IMG/VR virus record: IMGVR_UViG_3300025592_000064
Coordinates: 1 to 25,231 of that record
Source: a virus
DNA: 25,231 bases
Reading direction: 5' to 3' (one strand)
Part shown: positions 1 through 7,505 of the stretch, piece after piece
Layout: each line of letters begins with the position of its first letter
Numbering within the stretch: position 1 is the stretch's first letter
The notes under the pieces: generated by a model
What the model was told of the DNA's origin: nothing
The model's input: only the letters and a program-made list of their open reading frames with translations
Database searches by the model: none
Program-made: the position numbers and the translations under genes

Positions 1-719
1 AGCAGGAATTAGAAAAAGTGAAAAATTTAGATGGTGCGATTAAGAGGCAGAAACTTAAAGAGATAAGAACTAGGCTTACAGAGCTGTTTGATGACACAGC
101 AACTCAAGAATCAGAGTCAGCAACCTCAAAAAAACAAGCAAATAATTTTAATAGTTCATTTATTGACACCTACTATAAGAGTGGAGGCACTAAAATCATG
201 CAAAAAAGATCTACACAGTATGTTGATTATCAGCGTAGATCCCAAGCGTTTGAACTTGGGATGCGTGTCTATCCCTTTCTTGGGGGTAATCCGTCAAGGT
301 CTGGTCTGGTTATAGCTATCTTTCCTGCTATTGGTATGGTAGATGTGCAGTTTCCTCATGGTTCGCAACGCTATCCTGTAGAGGATCTTGTAGTAGATAC
401 TTCGGGTGATTACTTGAACATTTACGAAGATGACCAAGATACTATCCCTGGTGGCGTAGGTACTGTTCCTGTTTCATCTCGTTCTGTTAAAAAGCAAGCT
501 AGTCGTGTCGCCTCCAAGTACATGAAGCAAGCTATTTATTGGTACAAAAGGGATCGTACATATCGCCAATGTCGGCATGAGGTAAAACCTTGTTGTCCTA
601 AGTGCAAAAACCCACTCGGCAATACTGTTTACAAAAGAAGAGGAGGTAAGAGTGAGAAACTGCTCGCTTGTTATACTTGTCTCTTCATCATCAAACCTTC
701 CGACATCATTAAGGGGTAA
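1..719 (+). CDS. Head-block protein with zinc ribbon (5' partial)
   Basis: The reading frame is open to the left edge. A GTG at 18 is the first possible start in the window, but upstream codons (Gln-Glu-Leu-Glu-Lys) continue in frame, so the gene most likely begins outside. From the GTG there are 233 residues. The first ~50 are charged and probably helical. Around residues 80-130 there is a small beta-rich stretch (GLVIAIFPAIGMVDVQFPHG...PVEDLVV) that looks like an SH3/KOW-type barrel. The C-terminus has a CxxC...CxxC zinc ribbon (CCPKC ... CYTC). The stop is 3 bases before the protease ATG, and the protease RBS (AAGGGG) lies inside the last codons, so the two are co-translated. By T4 gene order (20-67-68-21-22-23) this is where core proteins sit, but I do not recognise the family and assign no function. 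Confidence 0.75.
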   Translation, partial: QELEKVKNLDGAIKRQKLKEIRTRLTELFDDTATQESESATSKKQANNFNSSFIDTYYKSGGTKIMQKRSTQYVDYQRRSQAFELGMRVYPFLGGNPSRSGLVIAIFPAIGMVDVQFPHGSQRYPVEDLVVDTSGDYLNIYEDDQDTIPGGVGTVPVSSRSVKKQASRVASKYMKQAIYWYKRDRTYRQCRHEVKPCCPKCKNPLGNTVYKRRGGKSEKLLACYTCLFIIKPSDIIKG

Positions 720-722
720 AGC

Positions 723-2168
723 ATGGCATTTTTAAGATATGCTAGGGCTAATGTAGTACAGCCCTCTATTCATGGTCTACAATGGGATAAAGTTAGAATC
801 GCTTCTGGTGATAAAACCATCAATGCCTCGCTCAAAAAGCAAGCTGAGGATATTCTAGGCGAACCTTTCACTCCCGATAGATTTCTACTTACACACTCCA
901 CAATCGTTTGTTCTGTCGATGCTTTCACGCCTCCTAATACAAAGACAGGCTCGATCACTGAGGGTGGGCAAACCATTAACCGTAAATATGCTGACTATCG
1001 TATAAGTTCAGATACAGATAAGTTCATCAATAACAACCTCGACTCATGGTCAAGGGAAGTGATCAAGAAGTCTTATCCGACTTTCATTGGTGCTCATAAC
1101 TTTGTTGAGCATATCCAAGTAGAAGAACTCTCAAAAGGTCGCATTATAGATGCAGTCCTTAGAGACATAGGTGAATCTCTATATGTAGACATCCTTGTCG
1201 CCACTGATCGTAAGCATGAAGACTTAGTAAAACAGATCGAGTCGGGTCAAATGAACGCAATGTCTATGGGATGTAGCGTAGACTTTACCATTTGTACTAA
1301 ATGTGGTCATGTAGCCGCTGATGAAACAGAGATGTGTTCTCATGTTAAATATGAGAAGGGCAATGTTTTCTATGATGAGCAAGGAAATCAGCATAGAGTA
1401 GCAGAGCTTTGTGGGCATGAAGATATTGGTGGCACAGCAGGTGTTACCTTCATTGAGGCTTCTTGGGTCGCAACTCCTGCATTTACAGGAGCTGTTGCTC
1501 GAAACACATTAGAGATACCCTCTGCTGATATGGCAAAATCTGCTTCGGATGTGGAACTAAATGAAGTCCCCGAAAAGTGGATCGCCAAAGCCTCTAGCTT
1601 ACAAAGTTCTCCTTGGTATGACCCTCATGGTCAACTAACTAAAAAGGCTGGCCCTTTTGATATGGATGAGGATGAAGAAGAAGGTGGAGGCGATGACGCT
1701 TCAACCCCTTCAGAGTCTTTGCTCAAACAATTAGAATCTGTGTATGAGACTGCTATTGTAGATCGTTTTCGTAAAAAACTAGAGAACGAGATCAAAGCAG
1801 AAAAAGCTCAAGAAGTTATGAACCCCCCAATAGATAAATCTGTCGTTGAGCAAAATGATACGATTATCAAAGAGGGAGTTTCTGCTTCTAAATATATGAG
1901 TCTCTTAGATGCTTCTGTTAAAACAGCTAAAACTGTTGAAGAAGCTGTCTTGAACATTACTTTGGTAAACAACCATTGTAAAGTTCATGTCCCGACCCAT
2001 GTTTATAAGTTGGCTAGTGTTCTAGGTACAACAACACAATATAATAGTGTTGTTGATTATCTTGAGCAAGCCAACTACTTAAACGGTAAAAAATTATCGA
2101 AGCAAGACACTCTTCGTCTTGTAAGATTAGCTAAACTGTTATCCCTTAACACTTACGGGCAGAAATAA
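723..2168 (+). CDS. Prohead maturation protease with zinc-binding insertion
   Basis: 481 residues. The N-terminal ~270 fit the His/Ser prohead protease (assemblin-like) layout: GAHNFVEH (His125 or His130 as candidate catalytic His), a G.I.......L.V strand pattern, then IESGQMNAMSMGCSV with Ser181 as candidate nucleophile. Directly after the Ser strand comes a Cys/His cluster (C191xxC194, C205xxH207, C230xH232), probably a zinc knuckle. The region after ~residue 300 is acidic and then helical (DEDEEEGGGDD...), as in proteases with a scaffold-like tail. Such enzymes cut scaffold and capsid precursors inside the prohead. Position immediately before an acidic scaffold and the capsid gene matches T4 gp21-22-23. 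The catalytic residues are assigned by pattern, not alignment. Confidence 0.75.
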   Translation: MAFLRYARANVVQPSIHGLQWDKVRIASGDKTINASLKKQAEDILGEPFTPDRFLLTHSTIVCSVDAFTPPNTKTGSITEGGQTINRKYADYRISSDTDKFINNNLDSWSREVIKKSYPTFIGAHNFVEHIQVEELSKGRIIDAVLRDIGESLYVDILVATDRKHEDLVKQIESGQMNAMSMGCSVDFTICTKCGHVAADETEMCSHVKYEKGNVFYDEQGNQHRVAELCGHEDIGGTAGVTFIEASWVATPAFTGAVARNTLEIPSADMAKSASDVELNEVPEKWIAKASSLQSSPWYDPHGQLTKKAGPFDMDEDEEEGGGDDASTPSESLLKQLESVYETAIVDRFRKKLENEIKAEKAQEVMNPPIDKSVVEQNDTIIKEGVSASKYMSLLDASVKTAKTVEEAVLNITLVNNHCKVHVPTHVYKLASVLGTTTQYNSVVDYLEQANYLNGKKLSKQDTLRLVRLAKLLSLNTYGQK

Positions 2169-2204
2169 GTCTCGCCCTGTTTCACCCCAGAAAGGAATTG
2201 CCTT

Positions 2205-3782
2205 ATGTCTAGGTATTCTCGTTCTAAGAATATGTCACGCAGGGCAGAACTTGCTCGTAGAAGAAATCGCAGAGCAAACTCTGCCCTTCCAGGTTCTGAT
2301 AACCTCGGTTGGGATCACTTCGGTCATCCTGCCTCCTCTGATCAACCCGATGTTGACGCTTATGGACTCGATTCAGAGTTCGGTGAAGGAGTCCGTAAAG
2401 GACCCTATCGCTCAGGCCCAGCTCCTGCCTCTGTAGGTTGGACTCCTGAACACCCTGCTTCTTCTGATGAGACCGCTGAGGATTATGCTCTTACTGATGA
2501 TCTTCGCCAAGAGAATCTTAAGAAAGCTATGGAGCGTAAAGCGGCAAAGTGTATTCAAATCGCTGAATCTCGTCTTGGTCGTAGAGCTTCTCAAGTTGAA
2601 GTTGAAGATCTTGCACTACGCATGATGGATCTCCCTAATCGTACTGTTAATGCTCGTGTTGCTCGTCTTGCAGACAATGCTGTACAAGTCGGTACTGACT
2701 ATGATGATGGTCTTGACTTCACAGGTCCAGGTAATGCAAGTGATGAGATTGAAGCTGATGGTCACATGGGTCATGGTATGTTCGATGAATATGACATTGA
2801 CGGTGATGAAATGATCGACATGAGCGAATGGGGTGGTTCAGACTCTGCATTCAACTCTATGGATACAAACGAAGACGGATTCCTTTCTCGTGATGAAGTC
2901 GCTATGGGTCTTGGTGAGTCATTCGCTGATGATATTGAAGCTGATGATGAACTCGCAAACATCATGGCTGAACTTGAAGCTGATGACATGGGTATGAATT
3001 CAGCAGATCAACTAGCAGAAGAAATCGCTATGCTCAAAGCGGCAAACGCTCGTCTTGCTCGCAAGGTTCGTAAGCTCGCTGATAATGCTGTACAAGTTGG
3101 CACAGACAATCCAGTTGAAGACCCAGAACTACAGATCGACACTTCTCCAGAAAATGAGCCATCTGAAGGTCAACCTACTCAGCGTCTTGCTAAGATTGAA
3201 CGACTCGCAGAAGCTCTTTCTGCTTATATGTCTGATCGTCAAGCAGGAGATGACATGGCTTCTCTTCTTGCAGAGCTTGAGGCTGATGACTCTCGTGAAA
3301 TGAACGATTCAAACTTTGGTTACACTGCCGAAGAAACTGTTGAAGCTCATGATATTGAAGCTCATGAACTTGAAGCTCATGAACTTGAAGCTGATGATAT
3401 TGAAGCTGATGATATTGAAACTCATATGATGGGTGAAGATGTCATGGGGCTTGATATGAACGCTGACGATCTGATGGCTATGGATCCTCGCCTCGCTTCA
3501 ATCTTTACTGCATCTGATGAAGAAGATTCTGATGAAGAAGATTCTAGCGAAGAAGATTCTAGCGAAGAAGATTCTAGCGAAGAAGAAAAGACTGAAGAAG
3601 ATTCTGAAGAAGAAAAGACTGAGGAAAAGGCTAAGAAGAAAGCTTCTTATCGCCCACGCACCTCAGCTCGTAAATCGGCAGTTAAGACTCTTGGGAACAT
3701 TTCTCGTGAGGCTTCAAGAGGTTCAGACGAACTTTCTAAACTTTGGGAATCTGCTCCCGATGTAAGCAAGTTCTTCGGATAA
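2205..3782 (+). CDS. Acidic prohead scaffold/core protein with EF-hand loops
   Basis: 525 residues, very acidic, with an Arg-rich N-terminus (MSRYSRSKNMSRRAELARRR). It lies between protease and capsid genes, where the scaffold is expected. Residues 197-208 (DIDGDEMIDMSE) and 220-231 (DTNEDGFLSRDE) form a pair of EF-hand calcium loops; the second is canonical, while the first has Glu instead of Gly at loop position 6. An 11-residue segment LADNAVQVGTD occurs at 155 and again at 291, each after an Ala/Arg-rich helix. Two low-complexity blocks follow: five-residue EAHxI/EADDI repeats and EEDSS repeats. The C-terminus turns basic and helical (KKKASYRPRTSARKSA), as in scaffolds that dock on capsid subunits. 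AAAGGA upstream of the ATG is the RBS. Scaffold role is inferred from composition and position; EF-hands are visible directly. Confidence 0.65.
   Translation: MSRYSRSKNMSRRAELARRRNRRANSALPGSDNLGWDHFGHPASSDQPDVDAYGLDSEFGEGVRKGPYRSGPAPASVGWTPEHPASSDETAEDYALTDDLRQENLKKAMERKAAKCIQIAESRLGRRASQVEVEDLALRMMDLPNRTVNARVARLADNAVQVGTDYDDGLDFTGPGNASDEIEADGHMGHGMFDEYDIDGDEMIDMSEWGGSDSAFNSMDTNEDGFLSRDEVAMGLGESFADDIEADDELANIMAELEADDMGMNSADQLAEEIAMLKAANARLARKVRKLADNAVQVGTDNPVEDPELQIDTSPENEPSEGQPTQRLAKIERLAEALSAYMSDRQAGDDMASLLAELEADDSREMNDSNFGYTAEETVEAHDIEAHELEAHELEADDIEADDIETHMMGEDVMGLDMNADDLMAMDPRLASIFTASDEEDSDEEDSSEEDSSEEDSSEEEKTEEDSEEEKTEEKAKKKASYRPRTSARKSAVKTLGNISREASRGSDELSKLWESAPDVSKFFG
3342..3425 (+). 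repeat. 15-bp coding repeat (EAHDI/EADDI)
   Basis: Near-perfect 15-base units inside the scaffold gene encode Glu-Ala-His/Asp-Asp/Glu-Ile/Leu, roughly five and a half copies. Copy number could vary by slippage without breaking the frame. Confidence 0.85.
3516..3632 (+). repeat. 15-bp coding repeat (EEDSS/EEKTE)
   Basis: Tandem units of GAAGAAGATTCTAGC type encode Glu-Glu-Asp-Ser-Ser, grading into EEKTEEDSE. It forms the polyacidic tail segment of the scaffold gene. The other frames give Lys-rich artefacts. Confidence 0.85.
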
Positions 3783-3784
3783 GA

Positions 3785-3792
3785 TATAAATA
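3785..3792 (+). promoter_or_regulatory. T4-type late promoter core TATAAATA
   Basis: Exact TATAAATA directly after the scaffold stop, within TATAAATAAAC, a string also found upstream of the nucleoside kinase (23375). By T4 spacing, transcription would start about 6 bases after the motif and run into the decoration and capsid genes. It also forms the left arm of the inverted repeat at 3786-3812. Confidence 0.5.
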
Positions 3793-3812
3793 AACTGTAA
3801 TAGTTTATTTAT
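3786..3812. repeat. Perfect 11-bp inverted repeat over promoter motifs
   Basis: ATAAATAAACT (3786-3796), 5-base spacer, AGTTTATTTAT (3802-3812). The left arm contains TATAAATA pointing right; the right arm is the TAGTTTATTTAT element seen before many other genes here. It is too AT-rich and lacks a T-tract to be a convincing terminator. Confidence 0.7.
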
Positions 3813-3815
3813 TAA
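3801..3815 (+). promoter_or_regulatory. TAGTTTATTTATTAA promoter motif (copy a)
   Basis: A copy of the motif repeated before eight other genes in this window. Here it lies 110 bases before the decoration-protein ATG, farther than in the other copies. Confidence 0.45.
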
Positions 3816-3924
3816 TGACGCTATTATATTGGAAAACTTTTGGGGGTCGGTTGTAAGACCACCCTATTCTTAACTACACTACTCTCTTGAAAACAGAGAG
3901 TACGAGCTTAATAGGAGAAATCTC

Positions 3925-4512
3925 ATGGCTCTACTTGGACAAGCTAGTGGTGGTTTTACAGAGTCAAGCTCTGCGTTGCGTATACTTCATGTTGGTGTGC
4001 GTAATACTGTAGGTCAACTACACAGCAGTGCTTTCACTCAGTCAAACCCCGTTTTTGGTGCTAATGCTACATCAGCACCAGGTCTTTTAACAAATGTACT
4101 CGGAGTACTTAGCGGTTCTATCGCTTTTACTCGTGGTACTACTAACGAGCATGGTGGACCTTCAGTGGCAGCCGCTCCTGCTACTGAGCGTGTGCTTGGT
4201 GTTTTCATCAACAATGCTTCGGGCAATGCTTTTGAGAATCAACCAGGTGTTGCTTCTAACCGTGGCCCATATGTTTCTGCACAAGGTACTTTTGCGAACC
4301 TTCTGTATGAGACAGTAAATGTTGCTACCAATGCTGACATCACAGCAACTTATGTTCCTGGTGCTACATTGATTGCTTCTATCAATGGTTTCTTGACCAC
4401 CGCTGTAAATAATGCAAATCACGATCATACTGATAGTGCTACTACCATCGGTATTCTTAAAATCTCTCCCGACTCAACTTCTGATGAGTTGGTATACGAC
4501 CAACGCATCTGA
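3925..4512 (+). CDS. Probable head decoration/stabilisation protein
   Basis: 195 residues, no Cys, rich in Gly/Ala/Ser/Thr/Asn, and predicted to be mostly beta strand. No signal peptide and no coiled coil. It sits immediately before the major capsid gene, separated by 22 bases, behind promoter-like elements at 3785-3815, and has a good RBS (AGGAGA). Small beta-rich proteins in this position are often capsid decoration (cement) proteins; no specific motif proves it here. A minor tail or neck protein is an alternative. Codon use matches the highly expressed capsid gene next to it (frequent CGT, GGT and GCT), in line with an abundant virion protein. Confidence 0.45.
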   Translation: MALLGQASGGFTESSSALRILHVGVRNTVGQLHSSAFTQSNPVFGANATSAPGLLTNVLGVLSGSIAFTRGTTNEHGGPSVAAAPATERVLGVFINNASGNAFENQPGVASNRGPYVSAQGTFANLLYETVNVATNADITATYVPGATLIASINGFLTTAVNNANHDHTDSATTIGILKISPDSTSDELVYDQRI

Positions 4513-4534
4513 TAGAAAGGAAGAGTGATTTATT

Positions 4535-5413
4535 ATGAGTAATACAGTTGATAATGCCGTAAAACAGAAGATCATTTCTGACTACATTAAGACTCCTCAA
4601 GGTCGTGCGAAGCTCGCCGCTTCAATGACTCAACCTTTACGCCTTCGTAGAGATTACACCTCTGTTGGTCGCAAGACTTTCTTAGTCGAGCAACTTCCAG
4701 ACGGTGCTTTACCTATCTACGACAAAGACCCAGATGTTACTGCATTTGTGGTTGGTGAAGAGGGTGAAAACATTCTTGCAATCACCAAACCTCGTAGGGT
4801 TATCTTCCCTCTTTTCGAGATTGCTTCAAATCCTGAGATTCCTTTGACTCAAATCAAAGAGCGTAGATTTGACCTTATCGAGAGGGCACAAGATTTAGCT
4901 CGTGCTCAAATCCAAGCGGCTGAAGACGAGCGTGTATTCGCTATTCTTGACGCAGTTGCGGCAAACGGATTTGATTCAGTTGCAGGTCAAACTAACGCTG
5001 ACCTTCCTGTTATCGCTCCTCTTAATGGTGCTGTTCTTGCTGACGCATTTAGCCTCATTGAGCGTCACGACCTTCGTGTTGCCCGTATCTTCATGAATGC
5101 TCGTGATTATGCTGACATCCGTAAGTTCGGTAGAGATATCCTCGACATCGAGAGCCAAGCGGCACTTCTCAAGACTGGTCTTCAGGCTACTCTTTGGGGT
5201 GCTCAGATCATCACTAGCCGTCTTGTTCCTGTTGGAACTGTTTATGTCTGCTGTGAGCCAGAAATGTTCGGTCGTATCCCTGTTCGTACAGAATTGACCG
5301 TTCTCTCTGCTGACGATCCAAAAGCTCGTACAATTGGTTTTTCAGTGTTCGAGAATTTGGGTATTGGTGCCTACAACCCTCGTGGTCTTGCTCGTCTTAC
5401 AGTACAGCGTTAA
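4535..5413 (+). CDS. Major capsid protein (HK97 fold)
   Basis: 292 residues. The N-terminus is helical and charged. QPLRLRRDYTSVGRKTFLVEQLPDGALPIYDKD followed by a long helix (LTQIKERRFDLIERAQDLARAQIQAAEDERVFAILDAVA) has the look of the N-arm/spine-helix part of HK97-fold capsids of myophages. The second half (RIFMNARDYADIRKFGRDILDIESQ...LWGAQIITSRLVPVGTVYVCCEPEMFGRIPVRTELTVLSADD) matches the P-domain pattern in which the subunit 'probes' an alternative site and ends with the A-domain strands. It is the last gene of the head block, followed by a strong terminator. Rich in preferred codons. It is shorter than T4 gp23 (521 residues) and nearer to compact capsid proteins without the insertion domain. 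Confidence 0.75.
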   Translation: MSNTVDNAVKQKIISDYIKTPQGRAKLAASMTQPLRLRRDYTSVGRKTFLVEQLPDGALPIYDKDPDVTAFVVGEEGENILAITKPRRVIFPLFEIASNPEIPLTQIKERRFDLIERAQDLARAQIQAAEDERVFAILDAVAANGFDSVAGQTNADLPVIAPLNGAVLADAFSLIERHDLRVARIFMNARDYADIRKFGRDILDIESQAALLKTGLQATLWGAQIITSRLVPVGTVYVCCEPEMFGRIPVRTELTVLSADDPKARTIGFSVFENLGIGAYNPRGLARLTVQR

Positions 5414-5439
5414 TATCTAGTATATTCGCTTTACTTTCG

Positions 5440-5453
5440 CCTACTTAGGTAGG
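5440..5453 (+). promoter_or_regulatory. Small hairpin after capsid gene
   Basis: CCTAC, 4-base loop, GTAGG. No T-tract follows, so it is more likely a 3' end stabiliser or part of the terminator region than a terminator in itself. Confidence 0.3.
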
Positions 5454-5472
5454 TGTAAGAGGTCATAGAAAG

Positions 5473-5504
5473 AACCTCATCTTCTTCGGAAGGTGGGGTT
5501 TTTT
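5473..5504 (+). terminator. Strong intrinsic terminator after the capsid gene
   Basis: AACCTCATCTTC, loop TTCG, GAAGGTGGGGTT, then TTTT. All 12 pairs form (two or three G-U) with a C(UUCG)G tetraloop and a T-run. It closes the head operon. Confidence 0.9.
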
Positions 5505-5553
5505 CGTATCTAGGGTTCTTTTCTTTGGCTTAACTCACTCTCCTATGGTACAA

Positions 5554-5598
5554 GTCTTACACTCTTAAACACTAAGAACCACATAAGGAGTGTAAGAT
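5554..5598 (+). promoter_or_regulatory. RBS- and start-masking hairpin of the TM protein gene
   Basis: CTTACACTC (5556-5564) is the exact complement of GAGTGTAAG (5588-5596), which sits between the RBS (AAGGAG, 5585-5590) and the ATG at 5597. Pairing extends at both ends with one or two wobble pairs, covering both the RBS and the start codon. Confidence 0.5.
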
Positions 5599-6082
5599 GA
5601 ACAACAATTTTGTTCCAGTTCCCACAGTAATGGAAGCCATGACAGGTTTCCTCTGTAGTAAGGCTTTTCTTATCTATCTAATTATATTTGGTGTTCTATT
5701 TTTTATATGGCTTTTTATCAAAAAAGAGAGGAGAGAAGAAGCTGATCTCTATCGAGCATTAGTGAGAGAAGTGAGAGAAAACCAAAATCTTAAGCGAAGA
5801 CTAGGACAGACACCAAATGAAGAGCAAGATGATATGTACTCCAACGAGGTACTCACCTCGTCATATGATTTATGCGAATCATATACCAAAGATATCAAAT
5901 GGAGAAACGCAGGTCTCAGACATGATATAAAAATACTAAACATCGAGGATAAAGAGACACTATTGAAAGCGAAGGCTCTACTTTTGTACTTAACTACCTC
6001 GGAGAAACAAACCCCACAATTTATTGAGGGTGTTCAGAAAACGCTCAAGGTTATTACGATCCTAGAAAAGAGTGTAAGATGA
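5597..6082 (+). CDS. Single-pass membrane protein with coiled coil
   Basis: 161 residues. Residues ~23-41 are a clear transmembrane segment (FLIYLIIFGVLFFIWLFI) followed by KKERREE, giving an N-out/C-in or N-in/C-out single-pass protein with a charged helical stretch after it (residues 45-75, probable coiled coil). The remaining C-terminal half is soluble and charged. The layout (short N-terminus, one TM, coiled coil) resembles i-spanins (Rz-like), but there is no lysis cassette nearby and no o-spanin, so I leave it unnamed. Start chosen at the ATG after AAGGAG. Its stop overlaps the endonuclease start (ATGA), and the last bases GAGTGTAAGATGA repeat exactly those around its own start codon. 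Confidence 0.75.
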   Translation: MNNNFVPVPTVMEAMTGFLCSKAFLIYLIIFGVLFFIWLFIKKERREEADLYRALVREVRENQNLKRRLGQTPNEEQDDMYSNEVLTSSYDLCESYTKDIKWRNAGLRHDIKILNIEDKETLLKAKALLLYLTTSEKQTPQFIEGVQKTLKVITILEKSVR

Positions 6083-6990
6083 GAGCGATACCATGCCCTA
6101 TATCTAAAGAGCGTTTTGAAGACCTCTATACTAAACAATACTTAACAGAGAAGCAGATTAACGAGTTGTTGATTTCTGAGGGTATTGACTCAAGCATGAA
6201 GCGTATTGGTAGTTGGAGACTACGCTATGGGATTGAAACGGTATCTAAGTTTGATCGTCTTGAGCTACCAAAGATTGAGGGGGAGTTAAGATCAATCCTT
6301 ATTGGTTCTATGCTAGGTGACGGTCGTATTGTTTTTCGTACTAACGCTTCACACTATGAGGAACGACACGCACCCAATCAGAAAGAGTATCTTGAGTGGA
6401 AGCAAGAGAAGTGGGGCGTGTGGTCATCTGGAGATTTAGCAGTAGCGATGAGTAGGGAGTTCCCTAGTTATATCTTTCGCACCCACGCTCACCCTATGCT
6501 AAATGAGTATCGAGACTTGTTCTATGAGGAGAGGGATAAGGGGTGGAAAGTTGTTAAGTCTGATGTTATAGACCAAGTAGATGAGTTAGCTTTGGCTATG
6601 TGGTATCTCGATGATGGTCATGCAGGACATTGGCCTATGATTTGTTTTGGGGCAAAACAGGGGAGTCGAGCTAACGCTTACTTAATCTTTGAGAAGTTTG
6701 GTTTAGCCCCTAACTGGACACATAAAAAAGGGGAGACAGGAGAGTTCCACTTTAAGGGTGAGAACGCTTATCGTTTCATTGAGATCATTAAGCCTCATGT
6801 ACCCGATTGTATGTCTTACAAGTTGGACTTTGGTTTTCAAGGTCGTAACAATGCTATCAAGAAAAAGATGGACAAAGGCATCTTAGAGGACTTAAGGAGT
6901 AAGGGGTGGGGTAAGCGTAGGATAGCTAGGTATCTTGATGTAGGGGCGAGTACAGTGGGTCGTTGGATGGTTAAGTTTGGAGTGGAGTGA
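6079..6990 (+). CDS. LAGLIDADG homing endonuclease, free-standing
   Basis: 303 residues. Two LAGLIDADG-type motifs: residues 74-82 (LIGSMLGDGRI, Asp81) and 173-180 (MWYLDDG, Asp178/179). Between them HYEERHAPNQKEYLEWKQ and FRTHAHPMLNEYRDLFYEERDKGWKVVKSDVI fit the LAGLIDADG_2 pattern of group-I-intron type enzymes. Both N- (residues 1-50) and C-terminal (265-303, WGKRRIARYLDVGASTVGRWMVKFG) parts look like helix-turn-helix DNA-binding modules. No intron borders are evident, so it is a free-standing mobile gene; such enzymes cut alleles that lack them and are copied by repair. It starts inside the previous stop (ATGA). Its last ~50 bases recur as fragments at 7403 and 8044. Confidence 0.85.
   Translation: MRAIPCPISKERFEDLYTKQYLTEKQINELLISEGIDSSMKRIGSWRLRYGIETVSKFDRLELPKIEGELRSILIGSMLGDGRIVFRTNASHYEERHAPNQKEYLEWKQEKWGVWSSGDLAVAMSREFPSYIFRTHAHPMLNEYRDLFYEERDKGWKVVKSDVIDQVDELALAMWYLDDGHAGHWPMICFGAKQGSRANAYLIFEKFGLAPNWTHKKGETGEFHFKGENAYRFIEIIKPHVPDCMSYKLDFGFQGRNNAIKKKMDKGILEDLRSKGWGKRRIARYLDVGASTVGRWMVKFGVE
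6935..6986 (+). repeat. Parent copy of endonuclease 3'-end repeat
   Basis: This 52-base 3' segment of the endonuclease gene is found again at 7403-7454 (50 of 52 identical) and, for 34 bases, at 8044-8077 (all identical). Only here is it in an intact reading frame. Confidence 0.9.
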
Positions 6991-6999
6991 GGACTTTGA

Positions 7000-7014
7000 T
7001 AGTTTATTTATAAT
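7000..7014 (+). promoter_or_regulatory. Promoter TAGTTTATTTATAAT (copy b)
   Basis: Consensus copy with a perfect -10 hexamer TATAAT (7009-7014), 48 bases before the ATG of the tagged gene at 7062. Confidence 0.6.
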
Positions 7015-7061
7015 AGATCTTAAGTGATCTCTTTAACCAAGAATCCAAATGGAGAAACATT
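7015..7061 (+). promoter_or_regulatory. Conserved 5' leader of tagged gene 1
   Basis: AGATC-TTAAGT-GATCT hairpin (7015-7030), then CTTTAACC, then AATGGAGAAACATT in which AATG (7048-7051) and CATT (7058-7061) pair around the GGAG RBS. The same order occurs before 8146, 9318 and 11556; before 23254 (-) it occurs without the RBS stem. Confidence 0.55.
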
Positions 7062-7376
7062 ATGCGTAGATCAGCATCAGAAATCATCAATAACCTTGAG
7101 AATAGGGTTGCACGACTTGAATCAAGTTCTAACCCTCGTCAAGCTAAAGATGCTTATGATATTTGGAGAAGGAAAGTAGATCAGTACATCATTAAGGAAA
7201 TGCGGGTCACTTTTGAATACGAAACAAAAGACGGTGAACACTCCGAAGACTATATAAACAGTCTTTGGCAAGATGGAGTTAAGCCATCACGAGCCTCCAA
7301 AAATATCATGCAGAAATTTCAATGGTTAAAGTCAGCGGGTATGCTAAAGCATCATAAATATTATGATGCTATTTGA
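7062..7376 (+). CDS. Tagged small protein 1 (MRRSASEII family)
   Basis: 104 residues. Residues 1-20 (MRRSASEIINNLENRVARLE) are the shared tag found on six proteins of this window: basic start, then an amphipathic helix with Ile9, Leu12, Val16, Leu19 on one face (a/d heptad spacing). The body (residues 30-104) is charged, with helices (DIWRRKVDQYIIKEMRVTFEYETKD...ASKNIMQKFQWLKSAGMLKHHKYYDAI) and is not related to the bodies of the other five. Function unknown. Start is fixed by the RBS GGAG and by conservation of the tag. It lies directly after the endonuclease gene, with its own promoter, so is probably a separate cargo gene rather than part of the mobile element. Confidence 0.8.
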   Translation: MRRSASEIINNLENRVARLESSSNPRQAKDAYDIWRRKVDQYIIKEMRVTFEYETKDGEHSEDYINSLWQDGVKPSRASKNIMQKFQWLKSAGMLKHHKYYDAI

Positions 7377-7402
7377 ATGGTTATTGAAAGGGATCTAGGG
7401 AT

Positions 7403-7454
7403 TTGATGTAGGGGCGAGTACAGTGAGTCGTTGGATGGTTAAGTTTGGGGTGGA
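7403..7454 (+). repeat. Endonuclease 3'-end remnant (copy 2)
   Basis: 50 of 52 bases identical to 6935-6986, but with no endonuclease gene attached. It lies just before the promoter copy at 7463, in the same relation to the promoter as the true endonuclease end is to the one at 7000. Confidence 0.9.
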
Positions 7455-7462
7455 TTGATTTG

Positions 7463-7477
7463 TAGTTTATTTATTAG
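7463..7477 (+). promoter_or_regulatory. Promoter TAGTTTATTTATTAG (copy c)
   Basis: Same motif, 29 bases before the ATG of the barrel protein gene. The leader hairpin and RBS stem of the tagged genes are missing here. Confidence 0.5.
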
Positions 7478-7505
7478 TGTCTATTATCCATAAAGGAGAG
7501 ACACC

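Noticed and set aside
3342-3632. CRISPR-like or regulatory tandem repeat
   Set aside because: Units are 15-base coding repeats in frame within the scaffold gene, without spacers.
3517-3765. 82-residue Lys-rich open frame
   Set aside because: Out-of-frame reading of the EEDSS repeat block in the scaffold gene; no RBS.
6079-6990. Endonuclease as part of an intron or intein
   Set aside because: No split gene flanks it, no intein splice motifs, own start codon; free-standing.
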